Shown one piece after another: positions 48,201 through 55,149 of a stretch of 64,000 bases of DNA (the stretch's first letter is position 1; every line of letters starts with the position of its first letter). Under the pieces are notes generated by a model. That model did no database searches, was not told the DNA's origin, and saw only the letters and a program-made list of their open reading frames with translations. A program made the position numbers and the translations under genes. The stretch is from Podarcis raffonei. Its lineage: Eukaryota; Chordata; Lepidosauria; Squamata; Lacertidae. The DNA lies in NCBI RefSeq assembly GCF_027172205.1, contig NC_070605.1, positions 25,476,304 through 25,540,303 on the forward strand, given 5' to 3'.

Positions 48201-48475
48201 GCCACCATTAACGTTTAATGGACTTTATGTTTATTTTTTGTGGTGGTCGTGGAGATGAAGAGGGCCTCCACCCGAAACTCACCCCCATGACAGCGGCGGT
48301 TTCAGGGGCATCCCAGGAAGCGCCTTTCCTGAGCCCGCCCAGCCCGCTTCTACTCACACAAGCACAACTCCACCACGTAGGCGTAGTAGGACCAGGCCAC
48401 GACCAGGGCGATGAAGACCACGGGCACCCACGCCAGCACCTTCTGGCAGCACTTGAGGACGTGCGACGGCGCCAT
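11880..48475 (-). CDS. ZDHHC20: Palmitoyltransferase ZDHHC20, 12 coding exons
   Basis: S-acyltransferase that transfers palmitate from palmitoyl-CoA to cysteines of membrane-associated proteins; in mammals it acts at the Golgi and plasma membrane. The exons, 5' to 3': 48475-48358, 35656-35630, 30594-30500, 25887-25767, 23876-23807, 22255-22223, 21462-21342, 16079-15947, 15162-15036, 13190-13101, 12281-12166, 11917-11880. They total 1089 bases, giving 362 residues and a stop, with phases that agree at every junction. Membrane segments lie near residues 15-36, 50-70, 165-185 and 205-232. The Zn-binding cysteine-rich domain ([13 protein letters not shown] to HHCPWVNNC, residues 123-159) holds DHHC at 150-153, with C153 the expected catalytic residue. 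The TTxE position reads STIE (237-240). The C-terminus matches ZDHHC20 rather than ZDHHC2 or ZDHHC15. All introns begin GT and end AG. The gene looks intact. Confidence 0.95.
12166..12281 (-). CDS. ZDHHC20: ZDHHC20 exon 11
   Basis: 116 nt. Encodes the cytosolic tail ([20 protein letters not shown] and SEDENVKS), the part that best separates ZDHHC20 from ZDHHC2 and ZDHHC15. Acceptor TTTTCAG and donor GTACTG. Confidence 0.95.
13101..13190 (-). CDS. ZDHHC20: ZDHHC20 exon 10
   Basis: 90 nt. Encodes [18 protein letters not shown] and the following tail residues, which continue the conserved segment after the last membrane span. Acceptor TTGTTCAG, donor GTGTGT. Confidence 0.95.
14165..14262 (-). 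repeat. L2-like LINE 3' tail
   Basis: Short tail on the minus strand with the hallmark 'actccgcccatctgactggg' followed by 'ccccagccactgggcggct' and an AT-rich end (ATT repeats at the left). The same tail recurs at 18.2, 40.1, 44.6, 60.4 and 62.3 kb. Confidence 0.6.
14474..14721. mobile_element. Tigger-like MITE, TA-flanked
   Basis: Ends CAGTCATACCTCGGGTTGAA and (inverted) AAGTTACCACTG-type, flanked by TA on both sides. The interior is GC- and CpG-rich within AT-rich intron DNA. It has a close relative at 58583-58828. The TIR start resembles Tigger (Tc1/mariner superfamily). Non-autonomous. Confidence 0.7.
15036..15162 (-). CDS. ZDHHC20: ZDHHC20 exon 9
   Basis: 127 nt. Encodes the E of the TTxE motif followed by [19 protein letters not shown] and [14 protein letters not shown], the conserved PaCCT region. 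Acceptor TTATACAG, donor GTATTC. Confidence 0.95.
15947..16079 (-). CDS. ZDHHC20: ZDHHC20 exon 8
   Basis: 133 nt. Encodes [17 protein letters not shown], a membrane segment, and [14 protein letters not shown]. Human reads NRTTI here; serine at the first Thr of the TTxE motif also occurs in the paralogue ZDHHC2, so activity need not be affected. Acceptor TTCTTCCAG, donor GTTAGT. Confidence 0.95.
17691..17984. mobile_element. hAT (Charlie-like) MITE
   Basis: Ends CAGTGGTTCCCAATT and, inverted, CAGTGGTTTCCAACTGG, with flanking octamers CTTTAGAG and CTTTAAAA that agree at six of eight positions, as expected for an aged 8-bp duplication. Internal sequence has no transposase. Confidence 0.75.
18151..18208. 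repeat. (CA)n(GA)n microsatellite
   Basis: A CA run passes directly into a long GA run in ZDHHC20 intron 7. It immediately precedes an L2-like tail at 18225. Confidence 0.95.
18225..18350 (+). repeat. L2-like LINE 3' end
   Basis: Plus-strand 3' end with 'ttgggagccacccagagtgg' followed by 'ccagatgggcagggtataaa' and an ATTAATT-rich tail. Same family as the minus-strand copies at 14.2 and 62.3 kb. Confidence 0.65.
18560..18906 (+). mobile_element. CR1 LINE 3' fragment
   Basis: Plus orientation. Encodes remnants of the CR1 ORF2 C-terminus ([20 protein letters not shown]) and ends in the CR1 tail 'acaattctatgattctt'. 5'-truncated and with stops. Confidence 0.85.
19197..19950 (+). mobile_element. 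Solo LTR, fossil, interrupted by BovB
   Basis: Begins TGTTG and ends CAACA, with 5-bp direct repeats CAGGG at 19192-19196 and 19951-19955. Without the BovB insert it is about 347 bp. It holds a TATA-like stretch (where BovB landed) and an ATTAAA signal near its end. No internal region or second LTR is present. A 5-bp duplication and TGTTG/CAACA ends suit a Gypsy- or Copia-type element; the family is not recognised. An old copy, younger than the hAT element that houses it. Confidence 0.75.
19359..19753 (+). mobile_element. BovB (RTE) LINE 3' fragment inside an LTR
   Basis: 395 bp in plus orientation, encoding [19 protein letters not shown] and [16 protein letters not shown], the BovB polyprotein C-terminus, then an ACAAC tail. 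Exact 12-bp direct repeats ATAGTATATAAA flank it at 19347-19358 and 19754-19765. The reading frame is open across the fragment, so it is a relatively late insert, but 5'-truncated and dead on arrival. Confidence 0.93.
20378..20460 (-). repeat. LINE-like 3' end with (AGG)n
   Basis: An AGG run followed by 'tttggacttgatatcccgct' and 'ggagtctcaaaatggctaac', a dispersed lizard 3' end on the minus strand. Its family is not firmly known to me. Confidence 0.45.
20464..20622 (+). repeat. tRNA-headed SINE with CR1 tail
   Basis: The head has a pol III A box (TGGCACAGTGG) and a B box (GGTTTGAGGCT). The 3' end is that of CR1, 'ttccaactctacaattctat' with ATTCTATG repeats. So it is a SINE mobilised by CR1 machinery. 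Confidence 0.75.
21342..21462 (-). CDS. ZDHHC20: ZDHHC20 exon 7
   Basis: 121 nt. Begins by completing the Trp codon after DHHCP, then [13 protein letters not shown] with the last Zn-binding cysteine, and the third membrane segment ending FIKFWT. Acceptor TTTTCTAG, donor GTAAGT. Confidence 0.97.
22223..22255 (-). CDS. ZDHHC20: ZDHHC20 exon 6, 33-nt exon with the catalytic DHHC
   Basis: A very short exon encoding [11 protein letters not shown] across both junctions. It carries the active-site motif. It is too short for most ORF callers and was found by searching between exons 5 and 7 for the missing motif. Acceptor TTTCTTTAG and donor GTATGC are both good. Its length is a multiple of three and its phase matches exons 5 and 7, so skipping would keep the frame. 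Confidence 0.95.
23807..23876 (-). CDS. ZDHHC20: ZDHHC20 exon 5
   Basis: 70 nt. Encodes [22 protein letters not shown], the first Zn-binding half of the cysteine-rich domain. Acceptor AATATAG, donor GTAAGT. Confidence 0.97.
24131..24860. repeat. Flanked duplication: unit A, unit B, unit A
   Basis: Unit A ('gagcatatggacacaatgac' to 'ggttggccact') occurs at about 24131-24206 and again at about 24789-24872. Between them is unit B (24207-24770). Unit B also exists as a second near-identical copy at 26601-27165. It is in ZDHHC20 intron 4 (between exons 4 and 5). No coding function seen. Confidence 0.85.
25767..25887 (-). CDS. ZDHHC20: ZDHHC20 exon 4
   Basis: 121 nt. Encodes the cytosolic stretch before the cysteine-rich domain, with [20 protein letters not shown]. 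Acceptor CTTTTTCAG, donor GTTAGC. Confidence 0.95.
26601..27165. repeat. Second copy of the 24.2-kb repeat unit B
   Basis: Near-identical to 24207-24770, starting 'ttgttcagttagtg' and running past 'cacctatagaatcttga'. It has a few base changes and small indels in the A-rich middle. Direct orientation, about 2.4 kb apart, in intron 3 while the first copy is in intron 4, so exon 4 lies between them. Confidence 0.88.
27322..27455. mobile_element. hAT-like palindromic MITE
   Basis: 134 bp, almost a perfect palindrome, with ends CAGGCATAGGCAAACTCCGG and its near complement. Interior 'gggactacaattcccatcat' is shared with the elements at 19115 and 38670. The flanking octamers agree poorly, so the target duplication is decayed or the limits are off by a few bases. 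Confidence 0.75.
29225..29604 (+). mobile_element. Sauria SINE, full-length
   Basis: tRNA-derived head with B box GGTTCGAATCC, the body block 'cagttcgaaagcacgtcaaa', and a BovB-type tail ending 'cctttac'. Flanked by 14-bp direct repeats ACACACAAGTCTTT at 29211-29224 and 29605-29618. Contains a 20-bp tandem duplication ('gctcccgttgctcggtccct' twice) at about 29322-29361. Older type than the copy at 31594. Confidence 0.93.
30500..30594 (-). CDS. ZDHHC20: ZDHHC20 exon 3
   Basis: 95 nt. Encodes [20 protein letters not shown], the second membrane segment, then [11 protein letters not shown], a ZDHHC20-type sequence. Acceptor TTATTGCAG, donor GTAAAG. Confidence 0.97.
31594..31952 (+). mobile_element. 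Sauria SINE, full-length, younger subtype
   Basis: Head begins GGGACGCGGGTGGCGCTGTG with B box GGTTCGAATCC, body 'agcgcctgccaacctagcag', and BovB-type tail 'ggggtacctttaccttt'. Flanked by exact 12-bp repeats ATATCAGTTTTA at 31582-31593 and 31953-31964. High CpG retention suggests recent insertion. Confidence 0.95.
32263..32610 (-). mobile_element. CR1 LINE 3' fragment
   Basis: Minus orientation. Left edge carries the CR1 tail 'tcatagaatcatagaactgt'; the rest encodes diverged ORF2 C-terminal sequence. A different, older subfamily than the copies at 36030 and 40745. Confidence 0.85.
34647..34965. mobile_element. Tigger-like MITE, TA-flanked
   Basis: Ends CAGTGGTACCTTAGTTCTC and, inverted, CAGTGGTACCTTGGTTCTC, flanked by TA. 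Interior has imperfect inverted sub-blocks ('ttccagaatggatt' and 'ttccggaatggatt'). No transposase. Confidence 0.8.
35357..35426. repeat. 35-bp tandem duplication
   Basis: Two copies of a 35-bp unit starting 'aggattataattataggcag', differing at a few bases, in ZDHHC20 intron 2, about 200 bases downstream of exon 2 on the minus strand. Confidence 0.85.
35630..35656 (-). CDS. ZDHHC20: ZDHHC20 exon 2, 27-nt exon
   Basis: A short exon encoding FTITSTGEK, the loop between membrane segments 1 and 2. Recalled human ZDHHC20 has FTIFGNEENGKT here, three residues longer; the lizard length equals that of the paralogue ZDHHC2. Acceptor CCCCTAG, donor GTAAGA. It too is a multiple of three and phase-matched to its neighbours. 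Confidence 0.9.
36030..36148 (-). mobile_element. CR1 LINE 3' tail fragment
   Basis: Only the last 120 bases or so of a CR1 3' end, minus orientation, nearly identical to 40745-40856. Strongly 5'-truncated. Confidence 0.85.
36963..37033. mobile_element. Tiny inverted-repeat element, TA-flanked
   Basis: 71 bp with ends CAGGGTGAGTC and GACTCACCCTG and inner arms 'ttttaaaagag' and 'ctcttttaaa', flanked by TA. The loop is about 27 bp. Looks like a mariner-type MITE. Confidence 0.65.
37085..37265. repeat. Dispersed element ending in an inverted repeat
   Basis: Starts 'caggtaggtagccgtgttgg' and contains facing copies of 'ttgtccagtagcacctta' / 'taaggtgctactggacaa' separated by about 65-70 bases that include 'gtgtgcatgcacacttcttc'. 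I have seen this pattern in reptile genomes but cannot name the family with certainty. Confidence 0.6.
37714..38302. mobile_element. GC-rich TA-flanked MITE with a 78-bp palindrome
   Basis: Ends CCGTATTTTTCGCCCTATAG and, inverted, CCGTATTTTTCGCCCTATAG, with TA at both sides. Inside are a perfect 78-bp palindrome (37797-37874, 39-bp arms) and two tandem units of about 110 bp (37875-38097) rich in short inverted segments such as 'cgggggacag' and 'ctgtcccccg'. Long ORFs across it on both strands are compositional. Confidence 0.8.
38670..38805. mobile_element. hAT MITE, 136 bp, near-palindromic
   Basis: Ends CAGTGTTTCGCAAAC and, inverted, CAGTGTTTCCCAAAC. Flanking octamers ATTTAAAC and GTTTAAGC agree at six of eight. 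The uninterrupted relative of the element at 19115. Confidence 0.85.
40075..40240 (+). repeat. L2-like LINE 3' end with (TAG)n
   Basis: Plus-strand 3' end: 'gtacagggaggtttttaatg', 'gaagctgcccagtgtggctg' and 'agatgggcaggacataat', then a TAG/TAA repeat. The same family as 18225-18350. Confidence 0.65.
40745..41890 (-). mobile_element. CR1 LINE, 3' 1.15 kb
   Basis: Minus orientation, largest LINE fragment in the window. Encodes the reverse transcriptase fingers/palm to C-terminus: [19 protein letters not shown], the catalytic box as FADG in place of FADD, then the C-terminal domain [20 protein letters not shown] frameshift near 41350 splits it into two frames. The left edge is the CR1 tail 'ttcatagaatcatagagttg'. 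5'-truncated, inactive. Confidence 0.93.
42869..43384. mobile_element. GC-rich TA-flanked MITE with internal repeats
   Basis: Ends CCGTATTTTTCGCACCATAG and, inverted, CCGTATTTTTTGCTCCATTG, TA-flanked. Interior has three diverged copies of a block ('cctctccctgctggaggggt') that are short inverted repeats. Relative of 37714-38302 by its ends only. Confidence 0.75.
44100..44240 (-). repeat. MIR/L2-like fragment
   Basis: Contains 'tcctcccaacaaccctgtgg' and 'gtaggttaggctaagtgact', the reverse complement of the CORE-SINE/L2 3' region. Old and diverged. Confidence 0.55.
44566..44643 (+). repeat. L2-like LINE 3' tail
   Basis: Carries 'ttggaagccacccagagtgg' then 'gagtcagatggtcagcatat' and a short ATG-type repeat. 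Plus orientation. Confidence 0.6.
44870..45195 (+). mobile_element. LINE ORF C-terminal fragment with zinc-finger motif and (AAG)n tail
   Basis: An open stretch from about 44906 encodes [17 protein letters not shown], a C2H2-like finger of the kind found at the end of some LINE polyproteins, and soon runs into a long AAG repeat (45121-45183) translated as poly-Lys. I read it as a LINE 3' end with a microsatellite tail, not a host gene. The LINE clade is not identified. Confidence 0.45.
46159..46370. mobile_element. Tigger-like MITE, TA-flanked
   Basis: Ends CAGTGGTACCTCTGTTCTTA and, inverted, CAATGGTACCTCGGGTTACA; interior alternates 'ttaacctgaag' and 'ttaacccgaggt' blocks. TA on both sides. 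Confidence 0.8.
47945..47968. repeat. (GA)n microsatellite
   Basis: A short uninterrupted GA run in ZDHHC20 intron 1, about 400 bases downstream of exon 1. Confidence 0.85.
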
Positions 48476-49120
48476 CTTCCCCGCCGTCGAGCCTCCGCCG
48501 CCGCCCGCAGGAGCCATCTGCGCCGCCGCTGCTGCTGCTCCCACCGCCTGGAACCGCCTCTCGGCTCTCCGCTGCGGCGAAGCCTCCTCCGCCCGCCCGC
48601 CCGCCTTGCCAGCCAGCCACCCCCGCCCGCCCGCCCGCCTGCTAAGGGGGCAGGGCCGGCCGGCCTCCTCTGCGCTGCGACTCGGGAGGGCGGGAAGAAG
48701 AAGAAGAGGCGCCTTCGCTACCCTCACGGAACAAAATCCTGACAGGGAGGCGGGAGAGGGCGGCGTGGCGAGGCGAGGGAAGGAGACGCAGGGCTCCTGA
48801 GGCGGACGGAGGACGCCTCCCTCGCTGGCTGCCCGAACAGGCTTCCTTGCACTTCAGAGCGGCTGCCCTCCTCGGCCGCTCTCGTCTCCCCTCGCGCAAA
48901 AAGGCCGCCTCGGCTTCCCGAGACCTCCGCTTCTTGTCAAGGTCACGGGGCGGGGGGGGGGGCGAGGCAGCTCCGCGGAAAAAGGGCTCCCGCCCTCGGC
49001 TCTGCAGTCCTCCTCGCAGCCCAGGGAAGCCCACAGTTCTTCGGGGTCGTCGGAAGAGGCATTCGTGCACACCACACCCCCCAACCACATCCTGGCTTAG
49101 TGATCACAAGATGGGGGGAA
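48270..49120 (-). promoter_or_regulatory. CpG island and promoter of ZDHHC20
   Basis: A roughly 850-bp GC- and CpG-rich block around and upstream of ZDHHC20 exon 1, with repeated CCGCC and GCCCGCCCG tracts that suit SP1-type factors and no TATA box. A YY1-like AAGATGGCGCC overlaps the start codon at about 48468-48479. Long ORFs on both strands here are products of high GC, not genes. Confidence 0.75.
48358..48475 (-). CDS. ZDHHC20: ZDHHC20 exon 1, coding part
   Basis: 118 nt. Encodes [11 protein letters not shown] and the first membrane segment ([17 protein letters not shown]), ending VELCL; human begins MAPWTLWRCCQ. The chosen ATG has A at -3 and G at +4. An in-frame ATG 42 bases upstream (48517) would add MAPAGGGGGSTAGK but has C at -3 and no homology support. 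Donor is GTGAGT at 48357. Confidence 0.92.
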
Positions 49121-49129
49121 AGAGATTTC

Positions 49130-50400
49130 GAGCCTCGCTGGTCATGAATTTGCGCTTCAGCGAATGCTTCGCCTCAAGCGTAGGGAATGAGGTCCCTTCG
49201 CCCCCACCCCCAATAAAATGTTTGAAGGGACCGCTCCCCCCGCCCCAGTTGATGGGCATTGCCATTCAAATGGTATTTGAGCGCCGCATCATTTGATCAA
49301 TTATGTGTGGTGGGGCTTACCTGCTCCCCCCCCCAATATTTCATTCAAGTGGACATCCCTGACCCCAAGTCTTTCATTTTGTGGGTGCGTCTGAAATAGA
49401 TCCTAGCTATTCTGATGAACAGAATTCATCATTCACCTGTCAAGGAAGCCTGAAAGGTTTTTCAAGCTATGGCCCACTAGCTCCATTCAAGTAGTCCCAT
49501 GGAAAGATAATGGAATAGTCAATAGTGCCCATGTTTGGCCCTGGGCAGTTTATTCCACACAGCTACAACCCATGGCGGTTCTATTCAGATGTTCTCTTCT
49601 CCTCGCTATGGAGCTTGTCCCTCAGTCCCCCTACAAGAGTGGGAGGGCAATGGAGAGGGTGAGATTTGAGTGTTCCTAAAATAAATTGGTTTGAGATTGA
49701 GGGCCAAATTGTCAAGAGGCCCCTGCCTAGGACCTGTGATTTTCACAACCCTGTTCTGATTTTTACAATGCCAGCTAAGGTAGAAAGAAACCAATGTTTT
49801 CTTTTTCTCCTAGCTGTGGTTAATGAATTTTCATCGCTTGCTACCCTCATCCAAATTCAAAAGCAGGATGACTGCTGAATCAGGTGAGGCTAACCTGACC
49901 GACTTATGCTTTGCTTCACAGGGCTTTGCACACCCATCACACTGGAAGTTCAGTTCAGTTTTACATTTTATGTATTTTTAGCAGGCAGCTAAAATTCTCG
50001 ATAAAGTCTTCTTACTACTTAGTTTCATATTGAGCATTAATTCAAAGAATAAGCTCATGCACGTTAAAAGATAACAGTTACAGAGAGAAATAAAATACAA
50101 ATGAGCATAATGGATTAGACTAGTTTATTCTTGCTACAGTTAGACACCACACATAAATTCACTTGTACATCCCCATCTACGCCTATTAAATTTCAAGTGC
50201 TTTTTGAAATCTGCAATGAATTTAACAAGTTCTGTGTGTGACATACTTGCTCTGACTGAACAGTAAATCTATTAATTTCTCACGATTCCCTTCTGAACTT
50301 TAACAATAATGGTAGAATACATCTCCATTGTACTTTCATATACATTGTACTTTCACACTGCAGCAAAAAAAATAAATGTGCAAGAGTCTTCACTTCTGCT
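49130..50400. other. Intergenic, nothing recognised
   Basis: Between the ZDHHC20 CpG island and an L2-like copy at 50.4 kb. ORFs are short and unlike any family I know. Confidence 0.5.
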
Positions 50401-50765
50401 AAAAATATTCGCCCTAGGAATAAGACAGAGTTGCAGAGTTTGACGACAGGAGAATGGGCCTTTTCAGTAGTGGTTCCACATTTGTGGAATGCTCTCCCCA
50501 GGGAAACATGCCTGGTGCCATAACAGCCTGATTTTTGGCACAAGGCAAAAACATTTTTGTACCTCCAGGTTTATATTTTTTAGTTGCAAGGATAACTCAG
50601 TGGCCTTTGTTGTATTCAGCCTTGATGTGGGGTGGATAGGACTTCTTTCTTTAAAATATATTGTTGGATGGGTATTTTCATCTTCGTTGCCGTTTTTATC
50701 TGACTTTCAAGTCTTTATTATTTTATTTTTACGGTGTAAATTGCTTTGAGGCACTTGAGTACAAA
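50400..50765 (+). repeat. L2-like LINE 3' fragment
   Basis: Text such as 'gggccttttcagtagtggtt' followed by 'tggaatgctctcccca' matches the end of the L2 ORF2 coding region, and 'gtaaattgctttgaggcact' the 3'UTR. Decayed. Confidence 0.55.
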
Positions 50766-51306
50766 AATGTACTCAAGTGAATAATGTAATAAAAAACAAT
50801 CACCTGGTAGTGTACACACACTATTTGCATATCAGAAATTAGAATAGCATCCTCTGTGTATCATAAGATGGCACAACACCTTGGCCAACCTTAGTGGAAA
50901 GAAGTGGTCTCATCTTCAAAGAAGCTGCAGCCCTGTTCAAAATATAAATTAAGCAGTAAAGGGACCAAAATACATCTTTGCTGGACTACCTTTGGGACTG
51001 GAGTCTTAGCTGATAGTTGACGATTGGCTCCTATCTTAGCTTTCAAGGTCATGTCGGTATACAAATTCCTCATGCAGTTCAAAAGCTTAGTATTGGTACC
51101 CTAGCAGACCGGTCTGGTCCATAGCCAGTTATGAGGTACTGAGTCAAATGCTCCTCTTACAATATCAGAAAGGCAAGATTATGTTACTAAAATAAGAGTT
51201 AGGTATGTGCTTTGACTTGTAGACCATAAATAGTTTATTAAGTATTCTGTCAAGACCCCCTACACTTTCCAGTCTGATATAAAATAAATGTGAGAACCAT
51301 TGCCTT

Positions 51307-51640
51307 AGAGCTGTTGTCTTCAACCTTTTCAGACCCAGGGTCCCATCTTTAACCCAAACATGTGTTTGGGGACCCTTTTCTTAATCCTTTACCATATATT
51401 ATATGGAGGAAGCACTCCTGTTGTGACCTACCTTGGATCAGGCTGTGGCCTGATAGCAGGTCCTGACCTACCAGTTGAAGACCAATGGCTTTTAACAGCT
51501 GGGCCCCCCCAGATGTTTTGACTTATGCCTCGCATGACCCCCAATATCATATTGCTTTGCCCGCTACTGGCATGTGGCTCCCACAAGGTTGCTCATGAGG
51601 CAATGTGGCCCTCAGGCTTAAAATGTTCCCTACCACTGCT
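51307..51640. mobile_element. hAT-derived fragments
   Basis: Near-inverted ends around 'gttgtcttcaaccttttcag' (51312) and 'ccagttgaagaccaatggc' (51475) suggest one old hAT MITE; a second hAT-like stretch with 'tggccctcaggctta' follows to 51640. Limits uncertain. Confidence 0.45.
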
Positions 51641-52559
51641 TTGCACACGCGCACACACACAGCCCTTTCTTTTTAGCTGAGGTGGGTAGGTATATTCAAG
51701 TTTATAGCACAGCAGCAGTTTGCCCATTTACAACACTATCTTAGATACAAATATGCCGCTTATTTGGTGCTGGGGGGTGCAGCTAAAGCAATTTTGGATC
51801 TCATGGGCCTTTGGAATAGGCACCATCCAACAGAATATTTATTCTCTATTACTCCACAGACATTTTAGGCCACACTATTTTTTTAGTGCCTAATCAATTT
51901 TTACAATTCACAATAACTGTTGGAATTGGTCCTCTTAATTTTACAAACTATTGGCCTGTCGTATTAAAGGTTACTATTGCAGTCTTAAGAAAAAGAGGCC
52001 TCTCTCGTGCTTAACACAGCTTTAATGCAGATTAGATATCTGAGAGCAGATGTAAGGGATCTCTACAAATTATTTGGGAAGCATTTAAGGCTTTTTTTGA
52101 GAGAGAGAGAATCATTATTCACACCTCGTATAAATGAAAAGACAACGAATCTGAACTATTTATTTTGGAAACTCTTTGGATATAATGTAGAACCAGGTTT
52201 GCAACACCAGATTTATAATAAAATTAAGCACTAGGAAAGCAAGCGGGCCAGTAAACTCCCAGATTTCTGCTTGAAACAGCAGAAGTCCAAGAATATTACT
52301 CTGATGCATGATGCTAGAGGGGCAGATTCTTGTAATGCCAAAAAGCATTTAGACACAATTTTTATAAATCCTTTTACCTGGCTGATATCAATCCTGCTAG
52401 GACAGAAATACAGAACTTGCTTGATACATTGGCTTCCCTGTACTACATGCATCAACAAACTTTTGCCGCATTCATAAGTAGACATAGGAACAAAATATAG
52501 AATTGAAAATGGTAATAAAACTTTTTCGACTAGATGATTTTAATGTGGAACAGTATAAA

Positions 52560-52705
52560 GCATTTAAGGGGTAGATTATCCACCTTGCATGCAGAAGGTC
52601 CCAGGTTCAATCCTAGCATCTCCAGGTAGACTGGGAATGTCTCAAGCCCTGGAGAGGCGCAGCCAGTCCGTGTAATGACTCACTAAAGGGCAGCTTCCCA
52701 TGTTC
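52560..52705 (+). repeat. tRNA-derived SINE
   Basis: Head 'ttgcatgcagaaggtccca' with B box GGTTCAATCC, body 'ctccaggtagactgggaatg', and end 'gggcagcttcccatgttcc'. The same family as the SINE split at 18985-20075, here uninterrupted. Diverged. Confidence 0.65.
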
Positions 52706-55019
52706 CAATTAACTATTGCTTTGTCCATCAAAGTTGTATTTCCCTTGGAGGGCTAGGAAATCCCAGTTTCATCCCTCACTTGATATACTTACTGTGTCCC
52801 TATTTTCAAGAGTGGAACCTATTTACTGTAGACATGCTTACTGAATATGCACACCTGTTTTAATTCTAGTGTCTCAGTCTTCATGGCAGATATCAGACTG
52901 CCAGTGGTTGTGTGTGTGTTTCTTGTGTGTCTTTCAACAGAAGTATTGATGTTCATACTTGAAGCACACATCGCCATCTTGAACATGCACACCAACTTGT
53001 TCCTGTATCTCAAAAACTCAAGGCAGATACAGTAATGGGGTTCTCCGATGGTGTTAACATTTCCCATGTTCCACTTGAAAAAGCGTGCCGAGGTTGAGCT
53101 CATACTGGAACGAAATGTAGTATTCTGTCCTGCACATATTCCATTATAGTATTTCTGCATTCAGTGAGGATTTTGACCCACATACTGAAGTCCCAGGTGA
53201 TAGACCCTATCAACTTCACTTCATTGGTTTTCTGTGCTACTCACTAGAATCAATATGAGCTTATCTAGTGAAATGTACTTGTATTTGGCCAGAGTCCAAA
53301 GTTCCTCCTCTGCATACACGGCAGCTATTTATTTTGTGCAAGGAGAACTTTGAGCAGATACCTTGTGTGAGGAAAACCAGGTTGCTTCTAGAGGAGTTTG
53401 CTGTGTATGCAGAAGCATATTTTGGACAGCTAAATAAGCTCATAGCTCCTGCAGTTCTTACGTGCTCATGGCTATAACAGCAAGAACAGCATTTCATCTC
53501 TCTGAGTCTCTGACTTATTTATTTAAAGCATTCTACCCTACTTTTTCCAAGCAAATAAAGCAGTTTCCAGTGTAACCAAACCAATATAATACAATATAAA
53601 TACAAAAATACAAATGAAATTAATGAGTCATGAAAGCAATTAACAAACTTTATAAAAACATATTTTTGTTTAAACTCTTTGAGTTTAAACAAAACCAGTT
53701 TAAATGACCAGCTCTATTATTTTTGGGTAAACACCCAGATCCTGATCATTGTTAATACGGTCAGAAACTGCTCACCACTGCTTCAGTGCTGATCATTGCC
53801 TCAGGTGAGCTCTGAGTCATTACAGGCCTTAGTTAAAAACTTACCCAACTGACCCAACCCAGGCTCCTGGGCAGTAAGGAGTATAGGAGGGCTTTCTGTC
53901 TCAGTGGAGCTTTGTGTAATAAGGTCTACTGGAGCACTGATGCGCCTTCTGAGTCTAGTCTGTCTTCTGGTTTTCCCTCTGCCCCAGATTGCTCTTTGGT
54001 CTTGAGTTCTGGCTCCAGAAATCCCTTACGAATACAGAAGTTCCTTATACCAAGCAACACCATTTACACTATTTGGAAGCAACTGTCCAAGGTTTAGCAG
54101 CAGCTCTCCAATGGTGGCAAAATGACCTCTTTGAAGATTGGAGTTTATGACAGTCTGGAAAGCCTTCTTCAGCCTAAGGGTCAGGTCAATAACTACGTAG
54201 CCTCCCCTGCATGGGCCATTTTTAAAAAAGCGGCCAGGGCCACACACACCTGTTAATCACTTGACATTATGATGTCAGGTGGGACTTGCTTGTCAGCTGA
54301 TTGGTACTGACAGCAAGACCTGCTTTGCCTGTTTGTCAATATTGTTTGGATTCAAACTGTTTCTTCAAGCTGACCTTTTTCCTCTGCAGACCAGCAAATC
54401 TGTCTGTAAAGCTGGCCTACATTGGGGAAATGTTGGTTTGCAGGGGTAGCTTTAATCCGGTTTGTACTTGCCAATGGACTTCAAGGGGCTTGCAGTCAGC
54501 ACTGGCCAGTGAGCCCTGCTTGTCAAGAAACTGTTGAGACTTTAAGCTCCTGTTTGCTCTTTGCTGCTGTGTCTTTACTTGCCCCATACCTGCCATATGA
54601 TGACACAGGTGTGGGCCTGGGTGAGGAAGATGGCCTCATAAGCCAAATTAGGAATCTTGTGGGCTCTTAATTAAGTCACAAACCAGAGGTTCTCTATCAC
54701 TGATCTACAGCCAAGTATATATATTTTTAAAGCTCTTTCAAAAGATCTTATATTTACAGTGACTTGACCCTTATTACTTAATGACTTTAACATATATAAA
54801 CTTTTATTAATATGCTGCTGCAGTGCCAAAAAGTCACAACACTGGATGAGAACTGCATTATACATTAGAACATAAAAAAGCAACGAGGTATGATAAAGAG
54901 CATTTATCATAAATTTATCAAGAGCATTGAAATAAATTATGCATTTTGAAAGCATGCTTAAATGCCCTTGCTCAAGGCCTAGCTTTCTCTGGATTGCACC
55001 CACAGGCTAAATTTAGATA

Positions 55020-55142
55020 TTCATGGAGGTTTTCAAGCAGAGGTTGGATAGTCAGTCATTTGTCATGTATGATTTAGCTGAGATTCCTGCATTCAGGGGG
55101 TTGGACTAGAGTTGGGGTCCCTTCAAACTCTATGATTCTATG
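55020..55142 (+). repeat. CR1 LINE 3' tail
   Basis: Plus orientation: 'gaggttttcaagcagaggtt', 'gattcctgcattcagggggt' and the tail 'aactctatgattctatgag'. Only the last 120 bases. Confidence 0.8.
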
Positions 55143-55149
55143 AGCATAT

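Noticed and set aside
11880-48475. Assignment to ZDHHC2 or ZDHHC15
   Set aside because: The [16 protein letters not shown] and [16 protein letters not shown] segments and the MRPL57-MICU2 neighbourhood match ZDHHC20.
48218-49296. Long ORFs on both strands around the ZDHHC20 promoter
   Set aside because: High-GC CpG island with few stop codons; none resembles a known family except the true ZDHHC20 exon 1.
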